A program made the translations under genes and the position numbers. Below the pieces are notes generated by a model. The model saw only the letters and a program-made list of their open reading frames with translations, searched no databases and was not told the DNA's origin. Below, one piece after another: positions 10,758-21,732 of a stretch of 64,000 nucleotides of DNA (positions are counted from its first letter, which is position 1; each line of letters starts with the position of its first letter). This DNA is from Agaricus subrufescens (Eukaryota > Basidiomycota > Agaricomycetes > Agaricales > Agaricaceae): contig CM057063.1 of assembly GCA_029945375.1 (NCBI GenBank), positions 1,116,001 to 1,180,000 of the forward strand, in the 5' to 3' direction.

Positions 10758-13192
10758 ATGGCGGACTTCAAGGAGGACAAGCTTGAGACCGACCAAGTCG
10801 TCGCTGTCCCGACAGACAAAAAAAATACGACTACCACTCGACTGGAGCTGTGGTCGTACTATGTCTACTATATCGGGAATAACGGCCTCTCGGGATTCAA
10901 TTACGGCCCCTCTCAATTCCAAAATCTGCTCTTCCTAGCAGGTTACGATCCCTCCCAAGCGCCCTTTACTACACCTTGTGGAACAGGTGATTGTGTGTTG
11001 CCTTATCTTGGCAAAATACGAGATAGTAAGTCCGATCCACTAGTCGTTGTGCCTGTCGTAGTAAATTAACATCGTCATCACAGTCAATTCGATTGTTCTT
11101 CTCACGAATGGTATCAGCTTTGCGATACAGGCCGCCGTTCTACTTATCATAGGAGCTTGGGCCGATTATGGTGTCTGGAGGTCAGCTCTACCATTTGTTC
11201 ATCGGAGCCTATCATTAATTAACCTTCCGACAGGCCGAATATCACAATATTCTTCACTATCATGGCTGTCGCTGTCTCTTTTGCCTGGTTAGGTGTAGAC
11301 GTTCCTTCAAGATGGGAGGCTGGTGTAGCTCTGTATATTCTGGGATGTAAGTAAACCCACATCAACGCCGACATATCTTCTAACCCTCGATAGTGATCAC
11401 ATATCAAGTAAGTAACGTTATCCGCCAGTATCACATTTCATTCATCATATGACCAGCTCACGCTCACCTTTTGGACGGCTGCATTCCCTGGCCTAGCCAG
11501 GGATTTGCCTGAAGTCCAGGAATCATCAAAGGAAGTGTTGGAGGGAAGAAAAGAGTGAGAACTTCCTCTGGCCTAGATCTCCTTCTAACTAGGTGTACAG
11601 TCCCGAAGAACATGCGCGGTTCGAGTCGCTTGCCAGGAACCGGATAGCTAATATTGCCTTCACTGTTTGCTCATCAGGAGAAGTCATCATTCTGGTCATA
11701 ATGGTTGGAATCCTCAAGGGGGTCAAAAGTGACCAGAGCACTGAGAACAACACCCGAGCTTTCAGCATCCTACTAGCTTTCGCCGGCGGAGTGTGGTGTT
11801 AGTTGTGCCCTTGATTTTATCATGCGTTTACTAATCGACCTAATAGTGCTCTGCGCTATGCCATGGTTTATCTTTGAGAAACGTCGGCCAGGCCTCAAGT
11901 TGCCGCAGAATACCAATTTAATGACGATTGGGGTCAAGCAAGTCTACGTCGCTCTACGAGAATGTATGAGGTTGAAGCAGACTTTCCTCTACTTAATGTT
12001 TTACTTCCTTATGTCAGTGTCACATTCCTGAACCGCTGTATCTTATCTTACACGACTTCACAGGGGTGATGTTCTCAACACTACTGTGTGAGTGTACCGC
12101 AAGATCCAGCAACTCTCCTCACTGATACATCCTTACAGTACCGTCATATCTACGCTGCAAAACGGGTAAGTCTCATTGAAGACGTGCGGAAGATGTGTCT
12201 GACAATTCCACCAACAGCATCGTTTCTTACTCCACATTCGAGCTTACGCTTCTCCTCATCGTCGGCCTCGCAGCTCAGGGACTTGGGATTTAGTCAGTGT
12301 CGGTCTCACCTTTTCCCCTACCATCATCTCACCGTTATATAGTGTACACTGGCTGGTGCAAAAGCGCTTTCAGATTCGAACCAAAACGGTATGCCAAACT
12401 ATCCGGTTCTTACGCTTACGAATCACTGAACATCACTAGATGCTTATGTTTAACGCGTTTTGGATAGTTGTAAGTACACAATTAAATCTTTCAAATTGTA
12501 TCTAAAACCGATTTCCAGTTGTTAACTGTCTGGGGCCTGATAGGTGTCCACACAAACAGATTTGGATTCAAACACGTCTGGGAGGTCTGGTGAGCTGTCG
12601 CACATCTTATTCTGAATTGAATTTGGGTTAACTGATACGTTATCAGGGCCTATCAAGCCTATTATGGTTTCATCGTGTGCCCTTGGTACGCGTATAGCCA
12701 AACCATGATTAGTGAAGTGTCGCCAATGCCACAGATGTAAGTTTACCCCCGTAGGCATGAACGTGTTTACTAAGAGGTGATCTTAGGTTCTTGTTCTTTG
12801 CATTGTTCTCGGTGGTACATATTCTTCTTGCACCTATAGTGGATTATTCTGAAAACTAGACCACCAGGTTGGCAAAACGTCCGCCTTTATTGGTCCTCTC
12901 GTTTCGAGCGCAATAATCACTGCAGCAGACAACAACGACAATATGCCTTTCGCATTTTTATTTGGCCTGTAAGTTAAACAAAACTAGTATCTTCCAACAC
13001 TTTTGTGATTAATGGTTTGCCACTTGTTTCTTTAGAGGTGCATTGAGCACGGTAGCTTTATGGATGGTGGATGTTGAAAAGAGTCATAAGGAGTGCGCGG
13101 ATTTCATAAAGGCTGAAGGCTCTCGTAACGCCTTTTCGATAACAACTGAGGACACGGATTCGCGAGTCCTGGATGAAGAAGTTAAAGCATAG
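10758..13192 (+). CDS. ATG22: ATG22-like vacuolar permease of the MFS
   Basis: Multi-spanning membrane protein related to Atg22, which in yeast exports amino acids from the vacuole after autophagic breakdown. The N-terminal ELWSYYVYYIGNNGLSGFNY and GPSQFQNLL match the Atg22/UMF1-type entry region. Hydrophobic helices follow through the exons (SIVLLTNGISFAIQAAVLLI, NITIFFTIMAVAVSFAW, LTLLLIVGLAAQGLGI, FLFFALFSVV, FAFLFGLGALSTVALWMV). There is a soluble loop after LARDLPEVQESSKEVLEG and a charged cytosolic tail (KSHKECADFIKAEG). It has about 14 exons, several tiny: 14 nt at 11394-11407, 24 nt at 12064-12087, 27 nt at 12139-12165. TAG at 13190-13192. The family is fairly secure; true Atg22 orthology versus a fungal Atg22-like paralogue cannot be settled here. 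Confidence 0.8.
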
Positions 13193-14474
13193 TCCTTAGC
13201 TCCGTCTCCCCTGTCATTCAAGCTGTTTTTCATTGTTGGACTCTGGCTGATTAGCAAACTCCGTGGCGTGCTCTCTACCACAAAAGGCATTAACGAATCA
13301 CAATAACCACATTCCCCGCCTGCGATCGATCGGTGCTAATACTTTTGAGGCAACTCACGACGTGCCTGTAACAGCTTGGAGCTTCAATTTGAGTCAAGCA
13401 CTGGGCGTTGAACCATACATATCGACTCGCAGCAGTCGACCTTATTATCGGAGAAATCGGGGGTGCTCATTCTGGGAGATCCTCGTTTATTTTCCCTATT
13501 GTGGATGAAAAGAAAGGAGCTGCTGTCATCTCTGCGAATTGAATCGGGGGAAAGGGTCGTTTGGCTCGGTGATTGGATCCGCTCCCACGCTATACACGAT
13601 GCTATCAACAGGCACAAGAACAGCACCGGCGACCTGAAGATGATGAGATGTTCATGAAGAGGTTCTAACCCAGAAATATCACACTCGTTGGCTAGAGCTA
13701 TAGCTTGTTAGTTTTTATGATAGAGACTTCAAGTGTTTCTTGTCCTGGTAGTGAGTTGGAATGACTAATACTGACTACCACGACTCGATTACACAACACG
13801 GAACTTGACTTTCCGACAGTTCTGACGTGATGAATCTTCTTCTATACACTTCTGGAAGATGGGTGGCTGCATCTTTTACCCAATTGTTGCTGCGTCTTGA
13901 GTGCTTACCGACGAAGTACGTATTTCCAACGCCTACACCGGAACTAATGCGAACATCCGCGAACCTCATTGGTGCGATTATTTCGCCCGTTGTCAACGAC
14001 TCATGATTGCCTGAAGCTTGAAAGGCACGTTACCTATTGTCTACGAGTGATCTGAGGATAGAGAACCCACCAGGACGTGAGTTTAAAAAAGGTACATCTT
14101 GATCGTTTCCCAATTGTTACTCCTTCGGCACGCTTGGATCATAGATATGATGAAGCTGTACCTGTCTCTTATTGTTTAAACCCTACTTCGCACAGAGTCC
14201 GGAGAAATACACCACAGTCGAGGAAGCCTTCAGGGTTCATTGTTTGTGACAGCGTCAGTGAATTGAACAATTAGAGCAGTGGGCGTCCCAAAAATAGACT
14301 TATCAAGCTCATTTACCATTTCTCAGGCGAGTCGATGACAATTGTTCAACATGGCTTCAAATCCGTCGTATACCCGTAGTATTACTCGCCCACAATAGGG
14401 AATTTAACTCGGGGATCATCTGTGAGAGCGAATATATATCAAACTCCAGGTCACTTCCCATCCCCCAACCTGGC
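13193..14474. other. Intergenic region (1.28 kb), no gene recognised
   Basis: Between the ATG22-like gene and the arrestin gene (both plus). Open frames of 60-81 codons occur on both strands (13263-13508 plus, 13463-13657 plus, 13775-13996 minus), but none has a recognisable domain, a plausible splice partner or overlap-free coding bias. It must include the arrestin promoter. Confidence 0.4.
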
Positions 14475-15985
14475 ATGAACGCTTTGGCACCACCTAGCTA
14501 CAGGGCACCCTCCACTCGATCTGGGCTGGCCCCAGCGTCGAACGACCTTCCTCCTTATTCACGCCGTTATACCCTTAATCATCCTGTACAGGTGGCGCCG
14601 CGCGAACCCGCCGAACATATCTATAAACTTAATGATGGTAAAGTCGTCCTCAAGATTCACAGCAGCGCAAAATCTTCAAAGTCTTTGCCAACGTTCTTCG
14701 AGAAGGAGAATGTCAATGGACAGCTGACTATTGATGCTGAGAAGGGCGATTCGATTCATGCCATTACCTTTACGGTGAGGGGATATGGACTACTTCGACC
14801 TCGACTGTTCTTACTGTTGTGGCGTTATAGATCACTGGTCGGATAGTAACTGGATCTTCCGAGGCAGATTCTTTCGTCTTTTTACGCCATAACGTCCCTG
14901 TCTGGTCCAGGGCTTCTGATGTCCCACGACTCCCTTCGTCCTCCCAGAACACATCTGGTAATAAGCTTCTCGGAACTTGCATTTGGCCGTTGTCAATTGC
15001 CATCCCGAGAAGAGTCAAGATAACCGCCAGAACGGGTGAGACGCAGGAATGCCGGCTTCCTGAAACGTTTCTTGAGCGCCACACGAGAGTGAGCGTTCAG
15101 TATGATCTTAAGCTGCATATCTCGAGGGGCAAGCTGCGGGCCAGTAGCGAGTACGTGTCATCGATTCCTAGCATAGTGCTCGAACTAACTTTTATGAAAG
15201 AATCAAGACTGCTTTTGGATTCATTTCTAGCACACGACCAGACCCACCTTCTTTCCTTCGACAACTTGCGTACCAGCAAGGTTGTCCTCTTCCTAACCCC
15301 CAAACTGATCCCGATGGGTGGAAAACCTTCGGTCCAGTTCCTTGTCGTGGTGCGGTGTCCAAGTCTCGTCAAATCGAAACACATTGCACAGTACGTAAAT
15401 CAACTTTTCTCATTGAGACACGTGTAGTGAACTGTCAATTAGCTCGCTATCGCAAACCCCCTTTGTTTTACTCGAGGGACTGCGATTCCCTGCTGTCTTA
15501 CCATCGAAGGGTCAGACTCTGAAGCGCTTGACGTTTTGGCAAGGCCAAGTTCAGTCGTTGTATCTCTACAGCGACGTGTCCGATTTTATAACCAAACGTA
15601 TTTCGCTCGACCCGACGTAGCATGGAATGAATCCGTGGACGAAATAGGGACTGCTCGTTGGTGGCCCTCTCAGACTATGACAAGCACTACACACTGCCGT
15701 CAGCTCGAAGGAGAGATCCACCTACCGAAAGACCTGCGACCCTCATCCGATATGGGTCACTTCAGCATTACCTATTCTGTGGTTTTGAACCCGTTTAATG
15801 CACCCGGCTTCAAGTCCAACTCGAGTATGCCACTCGTATGCGAGCCGGTCGAGATTGCTACGATGCACGCAAGAGGTCCTCGGGCGATACCCTTATCTCC
15901 ACCAGCCTATGATCCCACTATTGTTGGTATGCCAGTTGATGATGTCCAATTGCAGGTGCCTGCATATGGACTTATGGTCGTATGA
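14475..15985 (+). CDS. Alpha-arrestin (ART-type ubiquitin ligase adaptor) with two PPxY motifs
   Basis: Arrestin-related adaptors bring Rsp5/Nedd4 ligases to plasma-membrane transporters for ubiquitination and endocytosis. Four exons fit in phase (14475-14774, 14831-15150, 15201-15390, 15443-15985), giving 450 residues. The N-terminal arrestin fold starts about residue 50 (HIYKLNDGKVVLKIHSSAKS, SLPTFFEKENVNGQ). The segment after the third splice reads RPDPPSFLRQLAYQQGCPLP then PDGWKTFGPV. The arrestin-C part includes CFTRGTAIPCCLTIEGSDSE and VVVSLQRRVRFYNQTYF. PPxY motifs are PPSY at residues 6-9 and PPAY at 423-426, one at each end, as expected for a WW-domain ligand. A wrong frame can be followed across 15150-15201 if the third intron is missed. 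The family is secure; its cargo is unknown. Confidence 0.88.
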
Positions 15986-16630
15986 TTCATGTTTATGCAT
16001 GATCCCTCACACTTCTTTTGTTTCCCCCCTCCCGACTCACGGTTGCTACTCCAACGATACGCGCTGGTCCACGCTCCGATACAGATAATGATCGAAACCC
16101 TCCCCCCGTGAAACTCTTTCATCTCCATACCGTTTCCTTATCCCTTTTTTCTTTTGTCACCCGCCTTTTGTTACCATGGACCACCTGCATTTTTTTCTCA
16201 CTTTTTCGTCTCCGTATTTATCACCGCGCCGTGCTGGTAGATGCTGGCTCTACTTGCCCAACCGGGTCCGTTCCCTTTCCCTCTCAACTTCGTTGGCCTT
16301 GGTGCCCGGATACATGATGACACTTGAACGTGATCTCAGACTTGACGTTGACGGTCCTGGATGACTTTACGTCCCTTACGAACACACCCTGCATACCTTT
16401 TAAAAATCCTGTATCCCCTAGTTATACCCCCATATTTACTGCTTCTAAAGTACAATAGGAAAGAAGGGAAACTACGAGTTTCTGGTTAATCAGAAATGTT
16501 GACAAGTAGCACATGTCATACTGATCATTGCTAGATTTGTCTAACACGTTTCTATTTTCGGCGCTTGTTCTTCGAGTTACATATGAGCTACATATACAAT
16601 CTATGCAACGTGCTGATATCAGATCGATAT
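15986..16630. other. Tail-to-tail gap, no gene seen
   Basis: 645 bp between the 3' ends of the arrestin and methyltransferase genes. Pyrimidine-rich on the plus strand from about 16080 to 16280. Short plus-strand open frames (16018-16317) are simple-sequence artefacts with no domain. It likely consists of 3' UTRs. Confidence 0.45.
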
Positions 16631-17717
16631 CTATTGCAACGATAACAGTAACAAGGACTCGAATGTATCATCACTTTTCGTCTCTGGGCTACCCCTTGCG
16701 TGGACACCATTCAAAAGATCACGATCATTCGGGGGTATTGGCCAATCCAGAGATTCGGGTTTGCGACGTGCAGCGAAGAGAAACATATCCTCTTCGTCAT
16801 CTGTACCGAATCGAAACCACTGCACCTCTGCTACTTCCGGATTTTCTTGTGTTGTCTCTGGTATGGAGATAGCCCTGGCAAGGATGGGTTTGAAATCAAA
16901 CCAAAGACCAAAGGCAGACCAGAAGGGAGTTTCCTTGACAAGGCTGCGAATCTTATAAGAGATGATGACGAAAGGCTGGGGGGAATTTTGAACAAAGAGT
17001 TCAGAAGTGAGTTGGAGTAGACATCGGAGAAGAGGGGCAAGGAGTTCGGGAAAATAGATCTGGGTTTTGTCGTTAATTGTTGGAGAGATAATTGTTTGCG
17101 CATAAAACTCTCACCAGATCGCTGCAGACTATATGTGTCAGCCTCCTGGGACTTGTCCCAGAGAACACCTCGGATGAAAGTCTGAAAAGATGTTCATGAT
17201 TCCCCCATGGGAGAGGACGAACGAGAGTTGCTTGTGAGGTTGAAAGGTTTTCTTCGAGTAGAGGACAAACCTAGAGCCTCGAGAGATCAGATCTAGCAAG
17301 ATGCTGAGATCACAGAGCGATTCACTTCTGGCAGGTCTGTTGCAATCACAAGATCTTTTTGGGCGTCGAGAACTTTGGCGATGGCAGCAGCAACAATACC
17401 CGTCCCGGATCCAAGCTCGATAATAGTCCGAGGAGAAGGTACACCGGGAAAAGATAGATCGAATTCGAGATTCGGCAATGGGTCAACATAGAGGGACATC
17501 AAGTAGGCTGTTTCCCTGCATGGAAAGGGGTTTATTGAGGAGTCGGGTCGGCAGGAAATGTGGCGTGGTGGTACCAGACACGACCAGCAATGCCATACTG
17601 AGTGATGGCTTTATGCTGCGCGTTGTGTGAAAAGCACTGAGATAGCTTGATGGCTGGGTGGGTGGATGGAGCAAGGCTGAGGTTCGGCGGAAAGTTGAGT
17701 GTCATGGATAGTGTCAT
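16631..17717 (-). CDS. Class-16 (METTL21/EFM-type) protein lysine methyltransferase
   Basis: Seven-beta-strand SAM-dependent methyltransferase of the Methyltransf_16 family, whose fungal members (EFM and RRG1-type) methylate lysines in elongation factors and chaperones. Exon 1 reads MTLSMTLNFPPNLSLAPS and ends in AGRVW. The next exon gives ETAYLMSLYVDPLPNL and the SAM motif I, TIIELGSGTGIVAAAIA, then the acidic post-I end ATDLPE. After an intron the frame continues VCPLLEENLSTSQATLVRPL, then LTHIVCSDL (the motif-II/post-II region, with DL where DxxY-type families differ), then IYFPELLAPLLRCLLQL and FVIISYKIRS. TAG at 16631-16633. Either ATG (17717 or 17705) could start it. Head-to-head with the carrier gene. 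The substrate cannot be told from sequence. Confidence 0.82.
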
Positions 17718-17832
17718 GGATCGAGATAGGAAGACCGGTCAATCACATGAGCCAACTCCCGGAGTAGCCGGTCCCATAATGATATAATTGCTCGCGAGTC
17801 CCTCTCCCGTTTTTTTGCCTTTCTCTTTCGCG
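17718..17832. promoter_or_regulatory. Compact bidirectional promoter, methyltransferase / carrier
   Basis: Only 115 bp lie between the divergent start codons of the methyltransferase (minus) and the mitochondrial-carrier-family gene (plus). Both core promoters must fit here or extend into 5' coding sequence. No TATA box stands out, although tgatataattg near 17780 is AT-rich. Confidence 0.45.
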
Positions 17833-19138
17833 ATGCCCGTCCAGTCGAAGCCAGTGTTGAGCCCATTAGGTGCTGCGTTGGCTGGGGCCCTCGGAGGCTG
17901 CTTTAGCACCGCGTAAGTCATTCTCCTCGTCCAACCGTTCTCGTCGCTTACACAGGATAACCTAGAGTGGTATATCCTTTAGACGTGTATGTACCTATCT
18001 CGCCAGTTTCGGCGTGTCCTCATCTACCCCTAGTGCAAAGACCAGAATCCAAGTTGCATCATCCGATGGGAAAAGCAGGGACAGGAAAAATCTGTCAATG
18101 CTCTCTATGTTGCTCAAAATATACAAGAAAGACGGGATTGTTGGCTTGTTCCGCGGATTCGGCGCAACCATGCTGAACACTTTTTCTATGCGTGCGTCCA
18201 ATATTCTGGCACGGTCTAGGATGTTGCTCAAAACTCGCAGAATATGCCTACTTCTTCTTTTATTCCCTCGTTCGGGGATCTTATATCAAACGCTTAATGG
18301 CCAAACAGTCGCCTGGCTCTAGATTACCAACCCTATCGACTGCGACTGAGCTGCTATTAGGGGCAATTGCTGGTGCACTAGCTCAGATATTCACTATTCC
18401 AGTCGCCGTCATAGCCACACGCCAGCAGGTGGGGCGACCTAATGTCTCGAAGACCAACGGTGACGCTACTCCGGAGAATGATAAATCCGACGATTCATTC
18501 CTTGCTGTCGCCAACGAAATCATTGAAGAAGAGGGCATTACCGGTCTATGGTCAGGGCTGAGACCAGGTTTAGTCCTCACAGTCAACCCAGCCATTACAT
18601 ATGGTGTTTTTGAAAGAGTGAAGAGCGTTGTACTCCTCGCTAGTAAGAATAATTCGTCGATGTCGCCGGGGCTCAATTTTCTCGTCGGTGCCTTCAGTAA
18701 AACTCTCGCTACCATTGTGAGTTATTTGATTTTTCCCGAGATGTGAAATCTGACCTCGACAGGTGACATATCCTTATATCATGGCCAAAGTCCGCATTCA
18801 AGCACGTAATGCACATTCAGAGGATACCTCCGAACCTAACGGGCAATTGCCGACCCCTGGGACCCATAATCACAACAAGAAGAAGCACGCTGGTGCGATT
18901 ACAATTCTTAAACGGGTCTGGCAAAAAGAAGGTTTTCTCGGTTGGTACCAGGTATGTCTTCTGGATACATATCTCCAGCTACGGGCACATTAATGACACC
19001 TTTGTACAGGGGATGCAAGCACAAATCATCAAGGCTGTTCTTTCGCAGGGCGTTCTTTTCATGTCGAAAGAACAATTTGAACATTGGGCAATACTTATCT
19101 TGGTTTTCGTCGCGCGTTTTTCTGCAAGGAAATCATGA
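17833..19138 (+). CDS. Mitochondrial-carrier-family transporter, peroxisomal PMP47/ANT1 type
   Basis: Six-helix solute carrier (SLC25). Exons join to give GAALAGALGGCFSTA then VVYPLDVAKTRIQV (first Px(D/E)xx(K/R) signature), GLFRGFGATMLNTFSMQYAY, and the second repeat with LLLGAIAGALAQIFTIPVAV and IATRQQVG, then GLWSGLRPGLVLTVNPAIT. The third repeat has LNFLVGAFSKTLATI and VTYPYIMAKVRIQ, then GWYQGMQAQIIKAVLSQGVLF. The second signature reads IPVAVIATRQQ instead of PxDxxKTR, and the WYQGMQAQIIKAVLSQ tail resembles peroxisomal adenine-nucleotide carriers (PMP47, Ant1, SLC25A17). The likely role is ATP/AMP or CoA exchange across the peroxisomal membrane. The carrier family is certain; the subfamily is inferred. 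TGA at 19136-19138. Confidence 0.85.
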
Positions 19139-19307
19139 CATTTATATCATTATCCTGTTGCACTCTATATACACAACTGTACGCTGGATTTGTGTCATAA
19201 TGGCATCTTGGGTTTTAAAGACTTAAGACATGCTCGAGTCTAATTACTTCACGTGATGAACAATCCCTCCCGTCGCGGGTGTTACAGTTTCACCTTCACC
19301 TTCGACC

Positions 19308-21382
19308 ATGCCAACTCAGCCTACGACTCGATCTGCTCACCCACCGACAACACCAGTCGCATCCAGAGTGGCACCTACGCACGTCATCCAACCATCCCCA
19401 CATTATGCTACGACTCGACGGCATTCATTATATGGTGTAGAAGATCGTATCATCATCGACCCAGGTTCGCGAATCTGGAAAGTCGGTTTTAGTGGCGAAG
19501 GCCGGCCACGCGATGTTTTTTATGCTGTAGATCCGAATAACACTTTATGGAATCTTTCAAGAGCAGCAGATCCGCGAGAACGAGCTGAAGAAGATAGGAT
19601 GCTGGAGATTCGGCTACAGAAATGTCTCCGGTCTGTCTTTCATGAGTACGTAGATCTTGGATTGGTTTTCGTCTATGGATGGTATTGAATGACTGTAAAG
19701 CTCGTTAATGACAGACCCGAAAGCTAGAAAAGTCATCCTCATTGAACACCCTCTTCTACCTTTATACATCAAGGAACTTATTGCAAAGATTCTGTTCGAC
19801 AACCACGTAAGTACCAAAGAATATTTCTTAATAGCAGAAATGTTGAATTTTCCTATAGGTTCCATCCGTATCCTTTGCTTCGAGTCATCTTCTATCATTG
19901 CTTTCTGTAGGGAGAATAACTGGCCTTGTAGTTGACTGTGGTCACCTAGAGTCCGTCGCGCTGCCGGTGCGGCTCAGAGTCGAACGTTTCTCGTTATTCC
20001 CTCTGATGATTCATAGATATTTGCTTCGCGGCCTCTCTTTCCCCAGCTCAAGACGACACCTCAGGCTGGTAGTCAGCTTACTCAACACTTACGCGCTCTC
20101 CTTTTAATGTTCGGGACGTATATCCCACCTCTGGCAACATTGGGTGCCACAACTATTGTTCCGGAGTCTGAGCGAGCGACTCGCGTTCCTCAAGAGGTTC
20201 TGACTGAAGAACTAGTCGAAGAGATCAAGACACGCTGTTGTTTCGTGAGCGATGTGATCCCCGAATTTCATGAAGAAGACCTAAACGAGCGAGAAGCAAC
20301 GCCGGAAGAAGATCCTATGCTTGAATACATGGATTCTGAACCCGATGTCCCTCCGAGTGATGACATAGCCCCTTCAGAATCTGAGTTCTCCACCGCTGAA
20401 TCATCCGGAAATATGACCTCTCAAGCCGACCCCTCAGAATCATCATCCTTCCAAAATGACCCTCGTGCGCCTACTCCTGAAGACAGCGAGGAAAGTGAAG
20501 ACCACTTGCAAGGGATTGCAAACCTTTACAAAAAACATTCAAAGGCGACTGCGATCCGAATGCGTGTTACCCCTCCCGAACATCAACAAACCGGTACAGG
20601 CCAAGGTACGCTAATAATCCCGGGGTGGATACGGGAACGAGCAGCAGAAGTACTCTTTGAAGGGGGCGACATTGACGAAAGTAGTCTTGCCGAACTCATA
20701 CTCGACGTTCTTCTCAAAATTCCTATGGATTTACGAAAAACACTTGCGTGTTCTATACTTGTTATAGGGGGTACTGCTATGCTACCTGGATTCATTCCAC
20801 GACTACATGCCGAGATTTTACGCTGTATTCAACCGCCCACGACTCGCAATCCCAAGGGTCCGAAATCCCCTGGGAGACCACTCCCACCTGCTTATGACCG
20901 ATATGCCTCTCTTAGAACGCTCGTGCCTTATATTTCGATTTTGAATAATCCGTCGCCACCGCCCCCGAATTCTAATCGGGCTGCTGCGAATGCTGGAAAG
21001 GCTCCTGCGTTTGCACCGTCATTGATGGCTTGGATTGGTGGTTCCCTAGCTGGGTAAGAGTAGTAACATCACTCTTCCGGACACCTGTTAACTCCTTTTT
21101 CTTTGATTATATAGATCTCTGAAAACGGGCGGTACAGAGATATCAAGAGAGAAATGGGATGAAGCCGATGCAGCGGCTCAAAATACGGAACAAGAAGATA
21201 TGAATACTGCACCACCTGATATACCAGGTTCTTCTCATCGGAGTATTTTGCCGGATTGGACGAGAACACCTTTGGTTGAGGGTGCGCCACCTGCTAATGA
21301 GAATTTTTTGTCGCCGACAACACCTGTTGTTGTACCACGTACCCCTCAGGCGACTCGGACACCGATTGTTATGCGGTCTTAG
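19308..21382 (+). CDS. ARP10: Actin-related protein 10 (dynactin pointed-end complex)
   Basis: Arp10/Arp11-type subunit capping the pointed end of the dynactin Arp1 filament. After a Thr/Pro-rich N-terminus comes the degenerate actin entry, RIIIDPGSRIWKVGFSGEG then RPRDVF, characteristic of Arp10. Spliced exons give ARKVILIEHPLLPLYIKELI, VPSVSFASSHLLSLLSVGRI, and the nucleotide-pocket strand TGLVVDCGHLESVALP. An acidic low-complexity insert follows (about 20270-20510: Glu, Asp, Ser, Pro). The actin fold returns with LRKTLACSILVIGGTAMLPG and FIPRLHAEI, and ends with APSLMAWIGGSLAG after 20990. The final exon is disordered. Introns lie near 19650-19700, 19807-19857, 19971-20020 and 21054-21115. 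The long insert makes it larger than animal ACTR10. The IGG(T)AMLPGF motif confirms the actin superfamily. Confidence 0.87.
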
Positions 21383-21732
21383 GTTTTCTAAACCTTCGTT
21401 TTATGATGATACACTCCTGCTCTGTTGGGTCTGGGAATTATTCAAAAGTCAAGTACTCTTGGTTGACGACAAGATGAACTTGTTTATCAATTGGATCTGA
21501 TTTATTCCTTTTGATCATGGGCAGTTGGGATAGTTGATTCGTAGCTTCTACAGAGATACACGAGGAGATATGGGTATACGAATACACTCTTACACTAGTA
21601 ATATATGCTACCAAAAAAGTTCGTTAAAGTATCTACCTGTCTGCTTCAACGACAACAAATAGATAGGGTACAAGAAGTAGGGAAAAAAATAAATAAGATG
21701 GAGGGAACTCACGTAGTCCAATGTGTAACACG
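21383..21732. other. Tail-to-tail gap, no gene seen
   Basis: 350 bp between the stops of ARP10 (plus) and the glycosyltransferase-like gene (minus). It is AT-rich with small overlapping open frames only, consistent with two 3' UTRs. Confidence 0.5.

Noticed and set aside
10374..10922. 182-codon minus-strand open frame over the MIC60/ATG22-like promoter
   Set aside because: It overlaps the MIC60 presequence exon and the ATG22-like exon 1 in other frames, both of which are well supported; its product has no domain.
13263..13657. Two short plus-strand frames between the ATG22-like and arrestin genes
   Set aside because: No homology, no plausible splice linkage and an equally open antisense frame; more likely non-coding.
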